Origin: Kutzneria buriramensis
Lineage (GTDB): Bacteria; Actinomycetota; Actinomycetes; Mycobacteriales; Pseudonocardiaceae
DNA length: 64,000 nt
Direction of reading: 5' to 3'
Assembly: GCF_003387475.1 (NCBI RefSeq)
Contig: NZ_QUNO01000011.1
Span: 1 to 64,000 of the forward strand
Made by a program: the position numbers and the translations under genes. Of this stretch, positions 24,912-34,737 are shown piece by piece. The notes beneath the pieces were generated by a model. That model did no database searches, was not told the origin of the DNA, and was given only the letters and a program-made list of their open reading frames with translations. The stretch's first letter is position 1; each line of letters begins with the position of its first letter.

Positions 24912-27038
24912 TTGGCGACGCACCATCGCACCCCGCCGCCGCGGGCGCACTGGATGTTGCTCGCCGTGCTGCTGGTGGTGACCGCGGCGCTGCTGACGCT
25001 GCACGCCCTGGTACTCGGCGAGTTCCATGCGGACGAGTCGACACCGCAAGGGCCCGTAGACGCCGTGCCGGCGGCCGTGCGCACCGGCCAAGCGGTCATC
25101 GACGCACGAGGAGCGACGCCGGTCACGCGCGGCCCGCGTGACCACACGCTGGCGCTGACCTTCGATGACGGGCCGGATCCAATGTGGACGCCGAAAGTGC
25201 TGACCGTGTTGGACCGCTACCAGGTGCACGCCACGTTTTTCGTCACCGGGGCACACGCTGCCCAGTATCCCGGCCTGATCCACGAGATCCTCGCCCACGG
25301 CGACGAGATCGGCAATCACACCGCCACGCACACCGACCTGCGCGACGCCGGTTCGACGCGCACCGCTGTCGAACTGCACGCCACCGATCTGGCCCTGGCC
25401 GGCGCTGCGGACATCGCCACGTCGCTGGTGCGGCCGCCCTACTCGGCCACGCCCGACTCGGTGGACGACCTGGCCTGGCAGTCGGTGCGTCGGCTGGGCG
25501 CCGACGGCCGGCTGGTCGTGCTGTCCGATCTGGACTCCGAGGACTGGCAGCGGCCCGGGGTCGACAAGATCATCGCCAACGCGACGCCGAAGGACGCGCA
25601 CGGCGCCGTGCTGCTGATGCACGACGCCGGCGGGGACCGGTCCCAGACCGTCGCGGCCCTGGACCGGTTCGTGCCGGCGATGCGGGCCGCCGGTTGGCAG
25701 CTGGACACCGTGAGCCACGCGGTCGGCATCGGCGACACCACCGCGACGGCCGAGCCGCAGACCGCGTTCGGCGGCTGGCTCCTGGTCGCCGCCGTGCAGC
25801 TCAGCGACTGGCTCACCACGGTTCTGCGTGGCTTCCTGCTGGTCGCCAGCGCGCTCGCCGTGCTGCGCACCGTCCTCGTGCTGATCGCCACCGCGGTTCA
25901 CGTCCGGCGCACGCGGGACCGTCCGCAGTGGGTGCCCGCGGAGCCGGTGACGGTGATCGTTCCCGCGTACAACGAGAAGGAGGGCATCGAGGCCACCGTG
26001 CGCTCGGTGCTCGCCTCCGACCACCCGGTCTGGGTGATCGTCGTGGACGACGGTTCCACCGACGGCACGGCCGAGGTCGTCGAGCGGCTGAATCTGCCCA
26101 GGGTCGTGCTGATCCGGCAGGCCAACGGCGGCAAGCCGGCGGCGCTGAACACGGGCCTGGCGGCGGCGCGCACAGAACTGGTCGTGTTGGTGGACGGCGA
26201 CACCGTGCTCGAACGCGGCACCGTGCGGACCGTGGTCGGCCACTTTGCCGATCCACGCGTCGGCGCCGTGTCGGGCAACGCCAAGGTCGGCAACCGGGCC
26301 GGTCTGCTCGGCCGGTGGCAGCACATCGAGTACGTCATCGGCTTCAACCTCGACCGGCGGATGTACGACGTGCTGGAGTGCATGCCCACGGTGCCGGGGG
26401 CGATCGGCGCCTTCCGCCGGGAGGCCGTGATCCGGCTCGGCGGCATCCCCACCGACACCCTCGCCGAGGACACCGACCTCACCATGGCCATGGAGCGGGA
26501 CGGCTGGCGGGTCGTCTACGAGCAGCAGGCGCTGGCCTGGACCGAGGCCCCGAGCACGCTCGGCCAGCTGTGGAAGCAGCGCTACCGCTGGTGCTACGGC
26601 ACGTTGCAGGCGGTCTGGAAGCACCGCCGGGCGGTCGTCGAGCGTGGAGCCGCCGGCCGGCTCGGCCGCCGCGGCATCCCGTACCTGTTGCTGTTCCAGG
26701 TGGCCCTGCCCGTGCTCGGACCGTTCGTGGACGTGGCAGCCGTCTTCGGTGTCGTCACCGGGGACTGGGTGTCCGCCCTCGTGTACTGGCTGGTCTTCCT
26801 CGCCATGCAGGTGATTCCGGCGGTCATCGCCTTCCGCCTGGACCGCGAGCGGCTCGGGCCGCTGCTGGTGCTGCCGCTCCAGCAGTTCGTGTACCGGCAG
26901 CTGATGTACCTGGTCGTGCTGCAATCGGTGATGACGGCGTTGGCAGGCGCGCGGCTGCCCTGGCACAAACTGGCGCGCACCGGACTGTCGATGCCCTCGA
27001 CCGGCGGCGAAGGCCGAGACCTCGCCGAGCGGAGATGA
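24912..27038 (+). CDS. Polysaccharide deacetylase (CE4) fused to a family 2 glycosyltransferase
   Basis: The product has 708 residues from TTG 24912 (aagga upstream). The order is: one membrane helix (about 15-36); extracellular CE4 deacetylase (about 75-270) with LTFDDGPDP, metal ligands in GNHTATHTDL, and RPPYS; a membrane helix (about 290-315); cytosolic GT2 (about 335-580) with VDDGSTDGT, VDGDTVLE, LAEDTDLTMA and QRYRWCYGT; then about three C-terminal helices. The GT part is of the processive NodC/PgaC/hyaluronan type, so it should polymerise a beta-linked amino sugar across the membrane and deacetylate it outside. The Thr-rich protein just upstream may be an accessory. Confidence 0.88.
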   Translation: MATHHRTPPPRAHWMLLAVLLVVTAALLTLHALVLGEFHADESTPQGPVDAVPAAVRTGQAVIDARGATPVTRGPRDHTLALTFDDGPDPMWTPKVLTVLDRYQVHATFFVTGAHAAQYPGLIHEILAHGDEIGNHTATHTDLRDAGSTRTAVELHATDLALAGAADIATSLVRPPYSATPDSVDDLAWQSVRRLGADGRLVVLSDLDSEDWQRPGVDKIIANATPKDAHGAVLLMHDAGGDRSQTVAALDRFVPAMRAAGWQLDTVSHAVGIGDTTATAEPQTAFGGWLLVAAVQLSDWLTTVLRGFLLVASALAVLRTVLVLIATAVHVRRTRDRPQWVPAEPVTVIVPAYNEKEGIEATVRSVLASDHPVWVIVVDDGSTDGTAEVVERLNLPRVVLIRQANGGKPAALNTGLAAARTELVVLVDGDTVLERGTVRTVVGHFADPRVGAVSGNAKVGNRAGLLGRWQHIEYVIGFNLDRRMYDVLECMPTVPGAIGAFRREAVIRLGGIPTDTLAEDTDLTMAMERDGWRVVYEQQALAWTEAPSTLGQLWKQRYRWCYGTLQAVWKHRRAVVERGAAGRLGRRGIPYLLLFQVALPVLGPFVDVAAVFGVVTGDWVSALVYWLVFLAMQVIPAVIAFRLDRERLGPLLVLPLQQFVYRQLMYLVVLQSVMTALAGARLPWHKLARTGLSMPSTGGEGRDLAERR

Positions 27039-27167
27039 GGGCCCAGCGGCGTGCCTCGGTGCGTGCGAGCTGGGCGTGGCCGGGAAAGAAAAGGACCGGG
27101 ATAAGCGGGAAGTAGCTCGGGCGGGCCCGCTGTGGGGTGGGATCGGGATGTGGAGACCGCCGCCGAG

Positions 27168-27830
27168 CTAGCGGACCGAGGTCTTCTGGGTGGAGCCGTC
27201 GGGGGACTGGCGCCATTGGCCGAACGGGCGGTCGATGGTCCAGTCCCCGTCGCCGTCCCGCTCCAGCACCCGGTACTCGCAGTGCCCGGGATTGGACAGC
27301 GACTCGAACAGTTCGATGCTCCACGAGAACAGCCGCCGGCAGAGCAGACGCATGGCCAGGCCGTGGGAAACGACGAGCACGGTGTGCGGGTGTCGGGGCT
27401 CCTGGAGCATCCGCAGTTCCAGCTCGGCGAGGAAGCTGGCGACGCGGTCGTCGACGTCGGCGCCGGACTCGCCGTGCGGGAGCCGGTAGAAGAAGTGCCC
27501 GAACTCGTGCCGGAGCCGCTTCTGCACCTCCTGCTCGACGGGATCCTGGAGGTTGCCCCAGTCCTGCTCACGCAGCCGCGGCTCGGCGACGAGCCGCTCG
27601 GTCAGGTCGCGCACGTTGAGCAGCTCGAGGGTCTGCCGGGTACGCAGGTACGGGCTCACATAGGTGGCGATCGGCCCGGGCGCCAGCAGGGCCCTGATCG
27701 CGGGCGCGGTGTCGGCGGCCTGCTGCTCTCCCTGCTGGGTCAGCGGCAGCGCGTGGTCGGGAATCCGGCAGTACGCCAGCTCGTCCACATTGCCGAGGCT
27801 CTCCCCGTGCCGTACCAGGATGATCCGCAT
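27168..27830 (-). CDS. Histidine phosphatase (phosphoglycerate-mutase-like) family protein
   Basis: The product has 220 residues (MRIILVRHGESLGNVDELAY). The RHGE catalytic motif with His8, the second His in VVSHGLAMRLL, and the Arg in SPYLRTRQT are all present. The enzyme should be a cytosolic phosphatase; the substrate is unknown. ATG 27830 is 75 bp from the divergent UPF0126 gene. Confidence 0.88.
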   Translation of the reverse strand: MRIILVRHGESLGNVDELAYCRIPDHALPLTQQGEQQAADTAPAIRALLAPGPIATYVSPYLRTRQTLELLNVRDLTERLVAEPRLREQDWGNLQDPVEQEVQKRLRHEFGHFFYRLPHGESGADVDDRVASFLAELELRMLQEPRHPHTVLVVSHGLAMRLLCRRLFSWSIELFESLSNPGHCEYRVLERDGDGDWTIDRPFGQWRQSPDGSTQKTSVR

Positions 27831-27905
27831 ACCTCCTATTCTGCGGTCCGCTCCAACCGGCGCATTCCCCCTCTACCCTCGGTAGGACCCGTACGCTGCG
27901 CAACC

Positions 27906-28517
27906 GTGGTCATTGAGCTGATCGGTCTAGTCGCCTTCGCCGCGTCGGGGGCGCTCGCGGCGGTGCGCGCCAAGTTGGACCTGTTCGGCGTGGTCGTGCT
28001 GGGCCTGACGACGGCGCTGGGCGGCGGCATCATCCGGGACGTGCTGCTCGGCATCCACCCGCCGACCACGCTGCGTAGCTGGCCCTATCTGCTCACGGCG
28101 GCGGTGACGGGCGTCGCGGTGTTCTTCTTCCACCCACAGGTTGCCCGTCTGCGCCGGGCGGTGCTGCTCGCCGACGCGGTGGGCCTGGGCGTGTTCGTGA
28201 CGGCCGGCACGACAACGGCGCTACAGAACCATGTGCCGGCGTACACGGCGTGCCTGATCGGCATGACGGTGGGCATCGGCGGCGGCGCGATCCGGGACGT
28301 CCTGCTCCGCGAGATACCGATGGTGCTGCGCAAGGAGATCTACGCGGTGGCGGCGCTGGCCGGCGCGGTGGTGGTGCCGATCGCGGCGTGGCTCGGCCTG
28401 CCGGACGTGTGGGGCACGGTGCTCGGCTCGGCGCTGGTGGTGGCGATCAGGCTGATCGCGCTGTGGCGGCACTGGAATGCGCCAGTTCCGCGTGCGGGTG
28501 GAACCGCTGCGAGCTGA
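27906..28517 (+). CDS. UPF0126/TRIC-like membrane channel family protein
   Basis: The product has 203 residues from GTG 27906. Two repeats, each with a glycine-rich GGGIIRDVLLG or GGGAIRDVLLR signature, and six to seven hydrophobic helices identify the UPF0126 (prokaryotic TRIC) family, which forms monovalent cation channels or amino acid transporters. The C-terminal tail overlaps the convergent gene at 28447 by 71 bp. Confidence 0.88.
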   Translation: MVIELIGLVAFAASGALAAVRAKLDLFGVVVLGLTTALGGGIIRDVLLGIHPPTTLRSWPYLLTAAVTGVAVFFFHPQVARLRRAVLLADAVGLGVFVTAGTTTALQNHVPAYTACLIGMTVGIGGGAIRDVLLREIPMVLRKEIYAVAALAGAVVVPIAAWLGLPDVWGTVLGSALVVAIRLIALWRHWNAPVPRAGGTAAS

Positions 28518-28944
28518 GCCGCTCGACCCACGGCAGCTCGTCGAGCTCCCGCCAGGTGTCGCGGGTGGTCCAGGCCAGCACGCCGGTGCCGTCGGTGCTG
28601 GCGTGCAGGTAGGTCCCGGGCGTGACATGAGCACGCATCACGTCGACGAGCCGGCGCTGCCGGGCGACCTTGCTCACGCCGAACGAGACGATCAGCACCT
28701 CCGGCGCGGTCGCCTCGGCCGGCTCGGCGTGCACGAGGCGGTAGCCGAGCTGGTGGCTGGACCACTGCTCGTAGTGCAGGACGAGCTGGCCGTCCGCGCC
28801 GAGCAGGACGGCGCGGGTCAGACAATCCGCAGGCCAGGGGCGTGATCGCCACGTATTCACGGCGCCCTCGGCGGCGCGCCGCTGGTCGTCGGTCCGCCAG
28901 GTGCGGATCACGATCCCCTCGACGTCGGGGCGGGCCAGGTCCAT
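28447..28944 (-). CDS. Hypothetical protein resembling a ferredoxin-like (ABM-type) domain
   Basis: The product has 165 residues from ATG 28944 ([20 protein letters not shown]); a second ATG at 28956 would add four. The sequence [17 protein letters not shown] followed by [20 protein letters not shown] and [20 protein letters not shown] suggests a duplicated alpha/beta antibiotic-biosynthesis-monooxygenase-like fold. No catalytic residue can be named. It overlaps the UPF0126 gene end by 71 bp, which is unusually long for convergent genes. Confidence 0.6.
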   Translation of the reverse strand: MDLARPDVEGIVIRTWRTDDQRRAAEGAVNTWRSRPWPADCLTRAVLLGADGQLVLHYEQWSSHQLGYRLVHAEPAEATAPEVLIVSFGVSKVARQRRLVDVMRAHVTPGTYLHASTDGTGVLAWTTRDTWRELDELPWVERLSSQRFHPHAELAHSSAATARSA

Positions 28945-29049
28945 GCCGCACAGCATCGGACCTCGAGTTATGTCGAGGTCAAGTCGTCACGGTCGGTAGT
29001 CGAGGGTGCCGTCACTCGGTCGGGGAAATTGTGCCTGTCCTTGGGCCCC

Positions 29050-29067
29050 TCTCAGGCACCTCTCAGG
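29050..29067 (+). promoter_or_regulatory. MprA-type direct-repeat box upstream of mprA
   Basis: Two exact TCTCAGG copies, 29050-29056 and 29061-29067, are 11 bp apart, one helical turn. Mycobacterial MprA binds loosely conserved direct repeats of this form upstream of mprA and pepD. The box ends 21 bases before the mprA ATG. Confidence 0.65.
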
Positions 29068-29088
29068 CCGGCAGGTGACACTTCGTCC

Positions 29089-29784
29089 ATGCGCATCCTC
29101 GTAGTGGACGACGACCGGGCCGTGCGCGAGTCGCTGCGTCGCTCGCTGCAGTTCAACGGCTACCAGGTCGAGCTGGCCGGTGACGGTCAGCAAGCACTGG
29201 AGGCAGTGACAGCGCAACGTCCCGACGCGATGGTCCTCGACGTCATGATGCCCCGCCTGGACGGCCTGGAGGTGTGCCGACGACTCCGAGGCACCGGCGA
29301 CGACCTGCCTATTCTCGTGCTCACGGCCCGTGACGCGGTGTCCGACCGGGTCGCCGGCCTGGACGCCGGCGCCGACGACTACCTGCCCAAGCCGTTCGCG
29401 CTGGAGGAGCTGCTGGCCCGCCTGCGGGCCCTGCTGCGGCGGGCGGCCGCCGACGACGCGGCGGCCGGCGCCCCGGCGACGGTGATGCGCTTCGCCGACC
29501 TCGAGCTGGACCCGGGCACCCGCGACGTGCGCCGCGGCGAGCGGCCGATCAGCCTCACCCGCACCGAGTTCAGCCTGCTCGAACTGTTCCTCGCCCACCC
29601 CAAGCAGGTCCTCACCAGGGGCCGGATCCTGGAGGACGTATGGGGCTACGACTTCCCGACCTCCGGGAACGCACTGGAGGTCTACGTCGGCTACTTGCGG
29701 CGAAAGACCGAGGCCGACGGCGAGCCGCGGCTGTTGCACACGGTGCGCGGAGTTGGCTACGTGCTCAGGGAGACCCCTCCGTGA
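29089..29784 (+). CDS. mprA: OmpR-type response regulator, MprA-like
   Basis: The product has 231 residues. The receiver domain starts [20 protein letters not shown], with phosphoacceptor Asp51 (VLDVMMP) and Lys in YLPKPFA. The winged helix follows ([20 protein letters not shown] ... [10 protein letters not shown]). The four-base overlap with the sensor gene (GTGA), the MprA-type box in its own promoter and the downstream backbone (pepD, moaB, mscL) point to the mycobacterial MprA orthologue, a cell-envelope stress regulator. Confidence 0.88.
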   Translation: MRILVVDDDRAVRESLRRSLQFNGYQVELAGDGQQALEAVTAQRPDAMVLDVMMPRLDGLEVCRRLRGTGDDLPILVLTARDAVSDRVAGLDAGADDYLPKPFALEELLARLRALLRRAAADDAAAGAPATVMRFADLELDPGTRDVRRGERPISLTRTEFSLLELFLAHPKQVLTRGRILEDVWGYDFPTSGNALEVYVGYLRRKTEADGEPRLLHTVRGVGYVLRETPP

Positions 29785-31163
29785 CCCAGCCCCGCGTCGA
29801 GGGCAAGCGCAATGTCTCGCTGCGGTCCCGGGTGATCCTGCTCACGGCGATCTGCGTCGCCGGCGCGGTGGCGCTGGCCTCGGTCGGCGCGTTCATGGTG
29901 GTCAGCAGCAACCTGTACAGCCAGGTCACGGTGTCCGTCCAGGCCACCGCGAGCAACGCGGTGAACACGATCCAACAGGCCAGCCCCGGCACCAAGCTGC
30001 TGCCGGTCGGACCGGAGGACCTGCTGGTCGCCGAGTTCGCCGACACCGGCCTGGTGGCCACCAACAACGACCACCTGCAACTGCCCAAGCTCACCCCGAC
30101 CGAGCAGTCCTACCTGCACCGGGAGGGCTGCACGCAGCCGCGCAACGACACCAGCAGCAGCAACCAGGTGATGGTCTGCAACGTGTTCCCGGGCTACGCG
30201 CTGATCGTCGCCCAGTCGTTGAAGCCGACCCAGAACCTGCTGAGCAAGCTGGCGCTGGTGCTGGTGTTCGTCGGTATCGGCGGGGTGCTCGTCGCCGCGC
30301 TGGCGGGCACGGCGGTGGCGCAAGGCGGTTTGCGGCCGGTGACGCGGCTGCGCCAGGCGACCGAGCACGTCACGGCGACGGGCGACCTGCGGCCGATTCC
30401 GGTCACCGGTGACGATGAACTCGCGTTGCTCACCACGAGCTTCAACAGCATGCTCGGGGCGCTGGCCGAGTCGCAGGAGCGGCAGCGACGGCTGGTGGGA
30501 GACGCGGGGCACGAGCTGCGGACGCCGCTGACGTCCTTGCGTACCAACCTGGAGCTGCTGCTGGCGTCGGAGAAGCCGGGCGCGCCGACGCTGTCGGCGG
30601 AGGACCGGCGCGAGATCTACGACGACGTGCAGGCGCAGATCGCCGAGATGACGACCCTGATCGGGGATCTGGTCGAGCTGGCCCGGGAAGACGTGCCGCA
30701 GGCCGTGCACGAGCCGGTGGACATGGTGGAACTGGTCGAGCGGGCGCTGGACCGGGCCCGGCGGCGGGCCGCCGGGCAGCAGTTCCTGGTGAGCTTGCAG
30801 CCGTGGTACCTGCTGGGCGAGGCGCACGCGTTGGAGCGGGCGGTGCTGAACCTGCTCGACAACGCGGTGAAGTTCACGCCGGCCGACGGTGTGGTGCGGC
30901 TGGAGATGAAGCCGCTGGGGGACGGGACTCTGGTGATCGAGGTCGCCGACAGCGGGCCGGGGATCGCGGAGGCGGACCTGCCGCACGTGTTCGAGCGGTT
31001 CTACCGGTCGTCGGAGGCTCGGACGCTGCCGGGATCGGGCCTGGGGCTGGCGATCGTGGCGCAGGCGGCGGAACGGCACGGCGGTCGCGCCTACGCCGGC
31101 CGGGCGCCGGAAGGCGGCGCGTTGATGACCATGCGCCTCCCCGGCCGCCCCAGCCCCGCCTGA
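29781..31163 (+). CDS. mprB: Sensor histidine kinase, MprB-like
   Basis: The product has 460 residues from GTG 29781. Two membrane helices (about 18-40 and 150-175) flank an extracytoplasmic sensor of about 110 residues, then come a HAMP linker ([20 protein letters not shown]), the phosphoacceptor His near residue 244 ([13 protein letters not shown]), N box [12 protein letters not shown], and G boxes DSGPGI and GSGLGLAIV. It should autophosphorylate and pass phosphate to MprA in response to envelope stress. A long inverted repeat follows the gene. Confidence 0.88.
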   Translation: MTQPRVEGKRNVSLRSRVILLTAICVAGAVALASVGAFMVVSSNLYSQVTVSVQATASNAVNTIQQASPGTKLLPVGPEDLLVAEFADTGLVATNNDHLQLPKLTPTEQSYLHREGCTQPRNDTSSSNQVMVCNVFPGYALIVAQSLKPTQNLLSKLALVLVFVGIGGVLVAALAGTAVAQGGLRPVTRLRQATEHVTATGDLRPIPVTGDDELALLTTSFNSMLGALAESQERQRRLVGDAGHELRTPLTSLRTNLELLLASEKPGAPTLSAEDRREIYDDVQAQIAEMTTLIGDLVELAREDVPQAVHEPVDMVELVERALDRARRRAAGQQFLVSLQPWYLLGEAHALERAVLNLLDNAVKFTPADGVVRLEMKPLGDGTLVIEVADSGPGIAEADLPHVFERFYRSSEARTLPGSGLGLAIVAQAAERHGGRAYAGRAPEGGALMTMRLPGRPSPA

Positions 31164-31169
31164 CCCCCA

Positions 31170-31269
31170 AACCCCCGCGAGTCGCGCTCTGGAGCACACC
31201 GAATGTGGGTTTCGGGCACATGCCTGAGATCTACATTCGGTGTGCCTGAGAGCGCGACTCGCGGGGGTT
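31170..31269. repeat. Long imperfect palindrome (37-nt arms), bidirectional terminator or dispersed repeat
   Basis: Arms 31170-31206 and 31233-31269 pair along their length with only a few mismatches near the middle; the outer 21 bp (aacccccgcgagtcgcgctct) are perfect. The right arm recurs at 47785-47821 with one mismatch. It lies between the convergent mprB and ABC-permease genes. Confidence 0.75.
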
Positions 31270-31343
31270 GAACGGGTGAACCGGCCGGGGCGGGTTGACC
31301 CGCCGCCACAGTGAGAACCCGTCCCGGCCGGCGATCGGGGAAC

Positions 31344-32267
31344 TCAGCCCTTGTTGGCGCCGAGGGTGAGGCCGCTGACGAACTGGCGTTGCAGGGCCAG
31401 GTAGATGACCAGGGTGGGGATGGCGGTCATGAGGGCGCCGGCCGCGATCAGGTTCTGGTTGCTGAAGTACTGGCCCTGGAGGCTGGCGATGGCCGAGGTG
31501 ATCGGGCGGTCCGCGCCCGTCTCGAACAGCACCAATCCCCAGAAGAAGTCGTTGTAGATCCAGATGGTCAGCAGGGTGGCCAGCGCGGCGAAGGCGGGCC
31601 GGCACAGCGGCAGGATGATCTGCCAGAACTGGCGGAACACCGACGCCCCGTCGACCAGGGCGGCCTCGGTCAGCTCGTGCGGGATCGTCTTCATGTAGTT
31701 GCTGAGCACGAAGGTGCAGAACCCGCTCTGGAACGCCACGTGGATCAGGATCACGCCGAGGAACGAGTTGTACATCAGCCCCGAGCCGTTGGACAGCCAG
31801 TCCGGCAACGGGATCAGCAGGTACATCCGGAACAGCGGCGTGATGATGACCTGCGGCGGCAGCAGGTTGCCCGCGGTGAACAGCATCAGCAGGAACAGGT
31901 TCACCTTGAAGTTGAACCGCGACACGAAGAACGCCACCGACGCGGAGAACAGCAGCGTCACCAGCACGGCCGGGACGGTGATGATCACCGAGTTGAGGAA
32001 GTACTGCGGCAGCCCCGCCTGCTCCCAGGCGTTCTCGTAGTTCTCGAACGTCAACGAGCTGGCCAGCGAGAAGTAGCCGTGGGCCGAGGTGTCCGCGAAC
32101 GTGCGCAGCGACGTGTAGACGGCCCACACCAACGGAACCAGCCACACCAGCGCGGTCACGGCCAGGAACACGTGCAGCACGACGCGGGCGGGGCGGACCC
32201 GCTTGCGCCGCTGCACCGGGGCCGGCCGGGACGCCGCCGCGGCCGTGACTTCTGCGACGGCGGTCAT
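31344..32267 (-). CDS. ABC sugar transporter permease (MalG type)
   Basis: The product has 307 residues from ATG 32267. It has six membrane helices and the EAA loop ELTEAALVDGASVFRQFWQI that contacts the ATPase. Its start overlaps the stop of the first permease by 4 bp (ATGA). No ATPase gene is present in the operon, as usual for actinobacterial sugar importers that share a common MsiK-type ATPase. Likely cargo is a galactoside, judged from the divergent GH42 and galT genes. Confidence 0.9.
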   Translation of the reverse strand: MTAVAEVTAAAASRPAPVQRRKRVRPARVVLHVFLAVTALVWLVPLVWAVYTSLRTFADTSAHGYFSLASSLTFENYENAWEQAGLPQYFLNSVIITVPAVLVTLLFSASVAFFVSRFNFKVNLFLLMLFTAGNLLPPQVIITPLFRMYLLIPLPDWLSNGSGLMYNSFLGVILIHVAFQSGFCTFVLSNYMKTIPHELTEAALVDGASVFRQFWQIILPLCRPAFAALATLLTIWIYNDFFWGLVLFETGADRPITSAIASLQGQYFSNQNLIAAGALMTAIPTLVIYLALQRQFVSGLTLGANKG

Positions 32268-33229
32268 GCCTGCTGGTCCTTCCGGAAGGTCTGGAACACG
32301 TACGACACGATCGGCACCAGCGAGATCACCAGCAGCACCACGGCCAGCGCCGAGCCGTAGCCGACCAGGCTGGACTCGCCGAGGATGTTGTTGGCGATCA
32401 GGATGGACAGCAGCTCCAGCCCCGGCTTGGTGCCGTTGGTGCCGGCGACCACGTACACCAGGTCGAACGCGCGCAGCGACTCGATGATCGTCACCACCAG
32501 GATGATGATGTTGATCGGCCGCAGCGCCGGGAACGTGACCCGCGTGAACGCCTGCCACTCGGTCGCGCCGTCCAGCGCCGCCGCCTCGCGCAGCGCCGGG
32601 TCGAAGCCCTTCAGGCCGGCCAGGTACAGGATCATGATGTACGCGGCCTGTCGCCAGCTGGCCGCGACCAGCACGGCCCACAGGTTCAGGTGCGAGTCGC
32701 CCAGCCACTCGATGTACGACGTCCCCGGCTTGTTGGTGCCCAGGATGCTGTTGACCAGGCCGTTGTCCGGGTCGTAGATCGTCTGCCAGATGAACCCGGT
32801 CACCGCCGCCGAGATGACCACCGGCAGGAAGATCGCGGTCTGGTAGAAGCGGGTGAACCGGATGCTCTTGTCCAGCTGGTAGGCCAGGAACATGCCGAAC
32901 GGGGTCGGCAGCAGCACGAAGAACACCAGCCAGATGATGTTGTGCTGGACCGCCGGCCAGAAGGTCGGCGACACCGTGAACATCGTGGTGTAGTTCTGGA
33001 CGCCGACCCACTTGATCGTGGCCAGCCCGCCGATGCCGTCCCACTGGCTGAACGACAGCAGGATCGACACCAGGGTCGGCACCCACACCAGCGCCACGTG
33101 CAGCAAAGTGGGGACGCCGACCATCAGGCCGAGCACGATCTTGTCCCCGCCGGTCAACCGCCGAACGCGGCCGGAGCCGGACACGCCGGCTCCAGCCACG
33201 TTCTCGGCCGCGTCGGTGATGACGGTCAT
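32264..33229 (-). CDS. ABC sugar transporter permease (MalF/UgpA type)
   Basis: The product has 321 residues. Six membrane helices follow a cytosolic N-terminus, with the EAA loop ALREAAALDGATEWQAF. It pairs with the permease at 31344-32267 and is preceded by 8 bp after the binding-protein stop, so the three genes form one operon. Confidence 0.9.
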   Translation of the reverse strand: MTVITDAAENVAGAGVSGSGRVRRLTGGDKIVLGLMVGVPTLLHVALVWVPTLVSILLSFSQWDGIGGLATIKWVGVQNYTTMFTVSPTFWPAVQHNIIWLVFFVLLPTPFGMFLAYQLDKSIRFTRFYQTAIFLPVVISAAVTGFIWQTIYDPDNGLVNSILGTNKPGTSYIEWLGDSHLNLWAVLVAASWRQAAYIMILYLAGLKGFDPALREAAALDGATEWQAFTRVTFPALRPINIIILVVTIIESLRAFDLVYVVAGTNGTKPGLELLSILIANNILGESSLVGYGSALAVVLLVISLVPIVSYVFQTFRKDQQA

Positions 33230-33237
33230 GGCCTACC

Positions 33238-34557
33238 TCAGGACTGGAAGTACTGCGACTTCTGCGACTGGATCTGGGTGAGCAGCGAGTCGGAGTTGTT
33301 CGGGCTCTGCACGAACTGCGCGAACGCCGGCTCGACGACGTTCTGGATGAAGCCCGGGTCGCTGTCGCGGTCGCCGAACTGGGACAGCTGCTTGGCGTCG
33401 GCGACGAACTTGACCGCCTTCTGCTGGAGCGTCCCGTACTTGCTGGTGTCGGCCTTCTCGTTGACGGCCAGGTTGGAGGCGTCGATCGACAGGTAGGTGT
33501 TCTCCGCCTCGGCGGTGCCCAGGTACTCCAGCAGCTTCTTGGCGCCGTCCGGGTTCTTCGGGTTCTTCGACAGCAGGAAGCCGTCCATCGGCGCCTCGAC
33601 GGCGTCGGTGCCGTACTGGGAGTTGATCTCCGGGAAGGCGAAGAAGTCCAGGTCCTCGTAGTCGGACTGGTTGGTGAAGGACTGGCCCACGAACATGCCG
33701 ATCACCATCATGCCGCCGGTCTTGTTCACCAGCGCGGCCGACGCGTCCTCCCACTTCTTGCTGGAGGCGCCCGCCTGGTAGTAGGGCAGCATGCGCTTCC
33801 AGGAGTCCATGGCGGACTTGACCTTCGGGTCGGTCCAGGACTCCTTGCCGTGCATGAGGTCCATGTGGAACTGGTAGCCGTTGGTGCGCATGTTCAGGTA
33901 GTCGAACGTGCCCAGCAGCATCCAGCTCTCGCCGCCGCCGAAGCCCTGCACGAACGGCGACAGGCCGTCGCCCTGCATCTTCTTGGCCAGGTTGATGAGG
34001 TCGTCGAAGGTCTTCGGGACCTCGTAGCCCTTCGCCTGGAACAGGCTCTTCCGGTAGAACACGCCCCACGGGTAGTTGTAGATCGGCACGAAGTAGTAGT
34101 GCCCGTCCGCGGGGTTCTTCGACAGGTCCTTGACGGCCTGCGGGAAGTTGGCGCCGATCTTGTCCCAGACGTCGTCGATCGGGCTGAGCAGCTTCTTGTT
34201 GGCGAAGAACTGCATCCGGTAGCCGGCGAACCAGGTGAACACGTCGTCCGGCGTGCCCTGGAGGTAGCTGTTGATGTTCTGCTGGAACGCCTGGTGGTCC
34301 TGCGTGTTCACCTTGGCCGTCAGGCCGCCGGACTGCTTGGCGAACGCGTCCAGGACGGCCTGGTAGGCCTGCTTCGGCTTGGCGTCCGAGCCGTTCGAGC
34401 CGAACGTGACGGTGTTGGAGCTCGCGCCCCCGGTCGAGCCGCCGGAGCCGCAGGCCGCGAGGCCGGGCACGGCCGCGAGACCGGCGCCCGCGAGCAGCAC
34501 CTTGAGCGCCGACCGCCGGTCGAATGTGGGCAGTTGGCCTGGTCTTGGGCGCGCCAT
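33238..34557 (-). CDS. Extracellular sugar-binding lipoprotein of the ABC importer
   Basis: The product has 439 residues. ATG 34557 is preceded by gggaggg. The N-terminus has a Tat-type twin arginine (DRRSALKVLL) and a lipobox LAAC, giving a membrane-anchored binding protein. The body fits the family 1 solute-binding fold (EAPMDGFLLSKNPKNPDGAK). It delivers the sugar to the two permeases. A conserved 16-bp element lies 27-42 bp upstream and recurs before the GH42 gene. Confidence 0.9.
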   Translation of the reverse strand: MARPRPGQLPTFDRRSALKVLLAGAGLAAVPGLAACGSGGSTGGASSNTVTFGSNGSDAKPKQAYQAVLDAFAKQSGGLTAKVNTQDHQAFQQNINSYLQGTPDDVFTWFAGYRMQFFANKKLLSPIDDVWDKIGANFPQAVKDLSKNPADGHYYFVPIYNYPWGVFYRKSLFQAKGYEVPKTFDDLINLAKKMQGDGLSPFVQGFGGGESWMLLGTFDYLNMRTNGYQFHMDLMHGKESWTDPKVKSAMDSWKRMLPYYQAGASSKKWEDASAALVNKTGGMMVIGMFVGQSFTNQSDYEDLDFFAFPEINSQYGTDAVEAPMDGFLLSKNPKNPDGAKKLLEYLGTAEAENTYLSIDASNLAVNEKADTSKYGTLQQKAVKFVADAKQLSQFGDRDSDPGFIQNVVEPAFAQFVQSPNNSDSLLTQIQSQKSQYFQS

Positions 34558-34583
34558 CGGGCCCCTCCCGTGTCGAGTGTGAA

Positions 34584-34599
34584 CCAACGGACTCAAACA
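34584..34599 (-). promoter_or_regulatory. Candidate DeoR operator before the binding-protein gene
   Basis: On the minus strand it reads TGTTTGAGTCCGTTGG. It matches the site at 34738-34753 in 13 of 16 bases and faces the opposite gene, 27 bp before the binding-protein start. Confidence 0.5.
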
Positions 34600-34737
34600 A
34601 AGTTGCGCACAATGTTGTACCCGTCACAACAGATGTCAAGTCCCAGTTTGGCCTGGTTGCTCCCTGTAGAGCAGTGGGAACGGTCCGCTCAGTGGGTTCA
34701 CATGGGTGACCCAGCTAACAGTTATCAAGTCGTAGCC

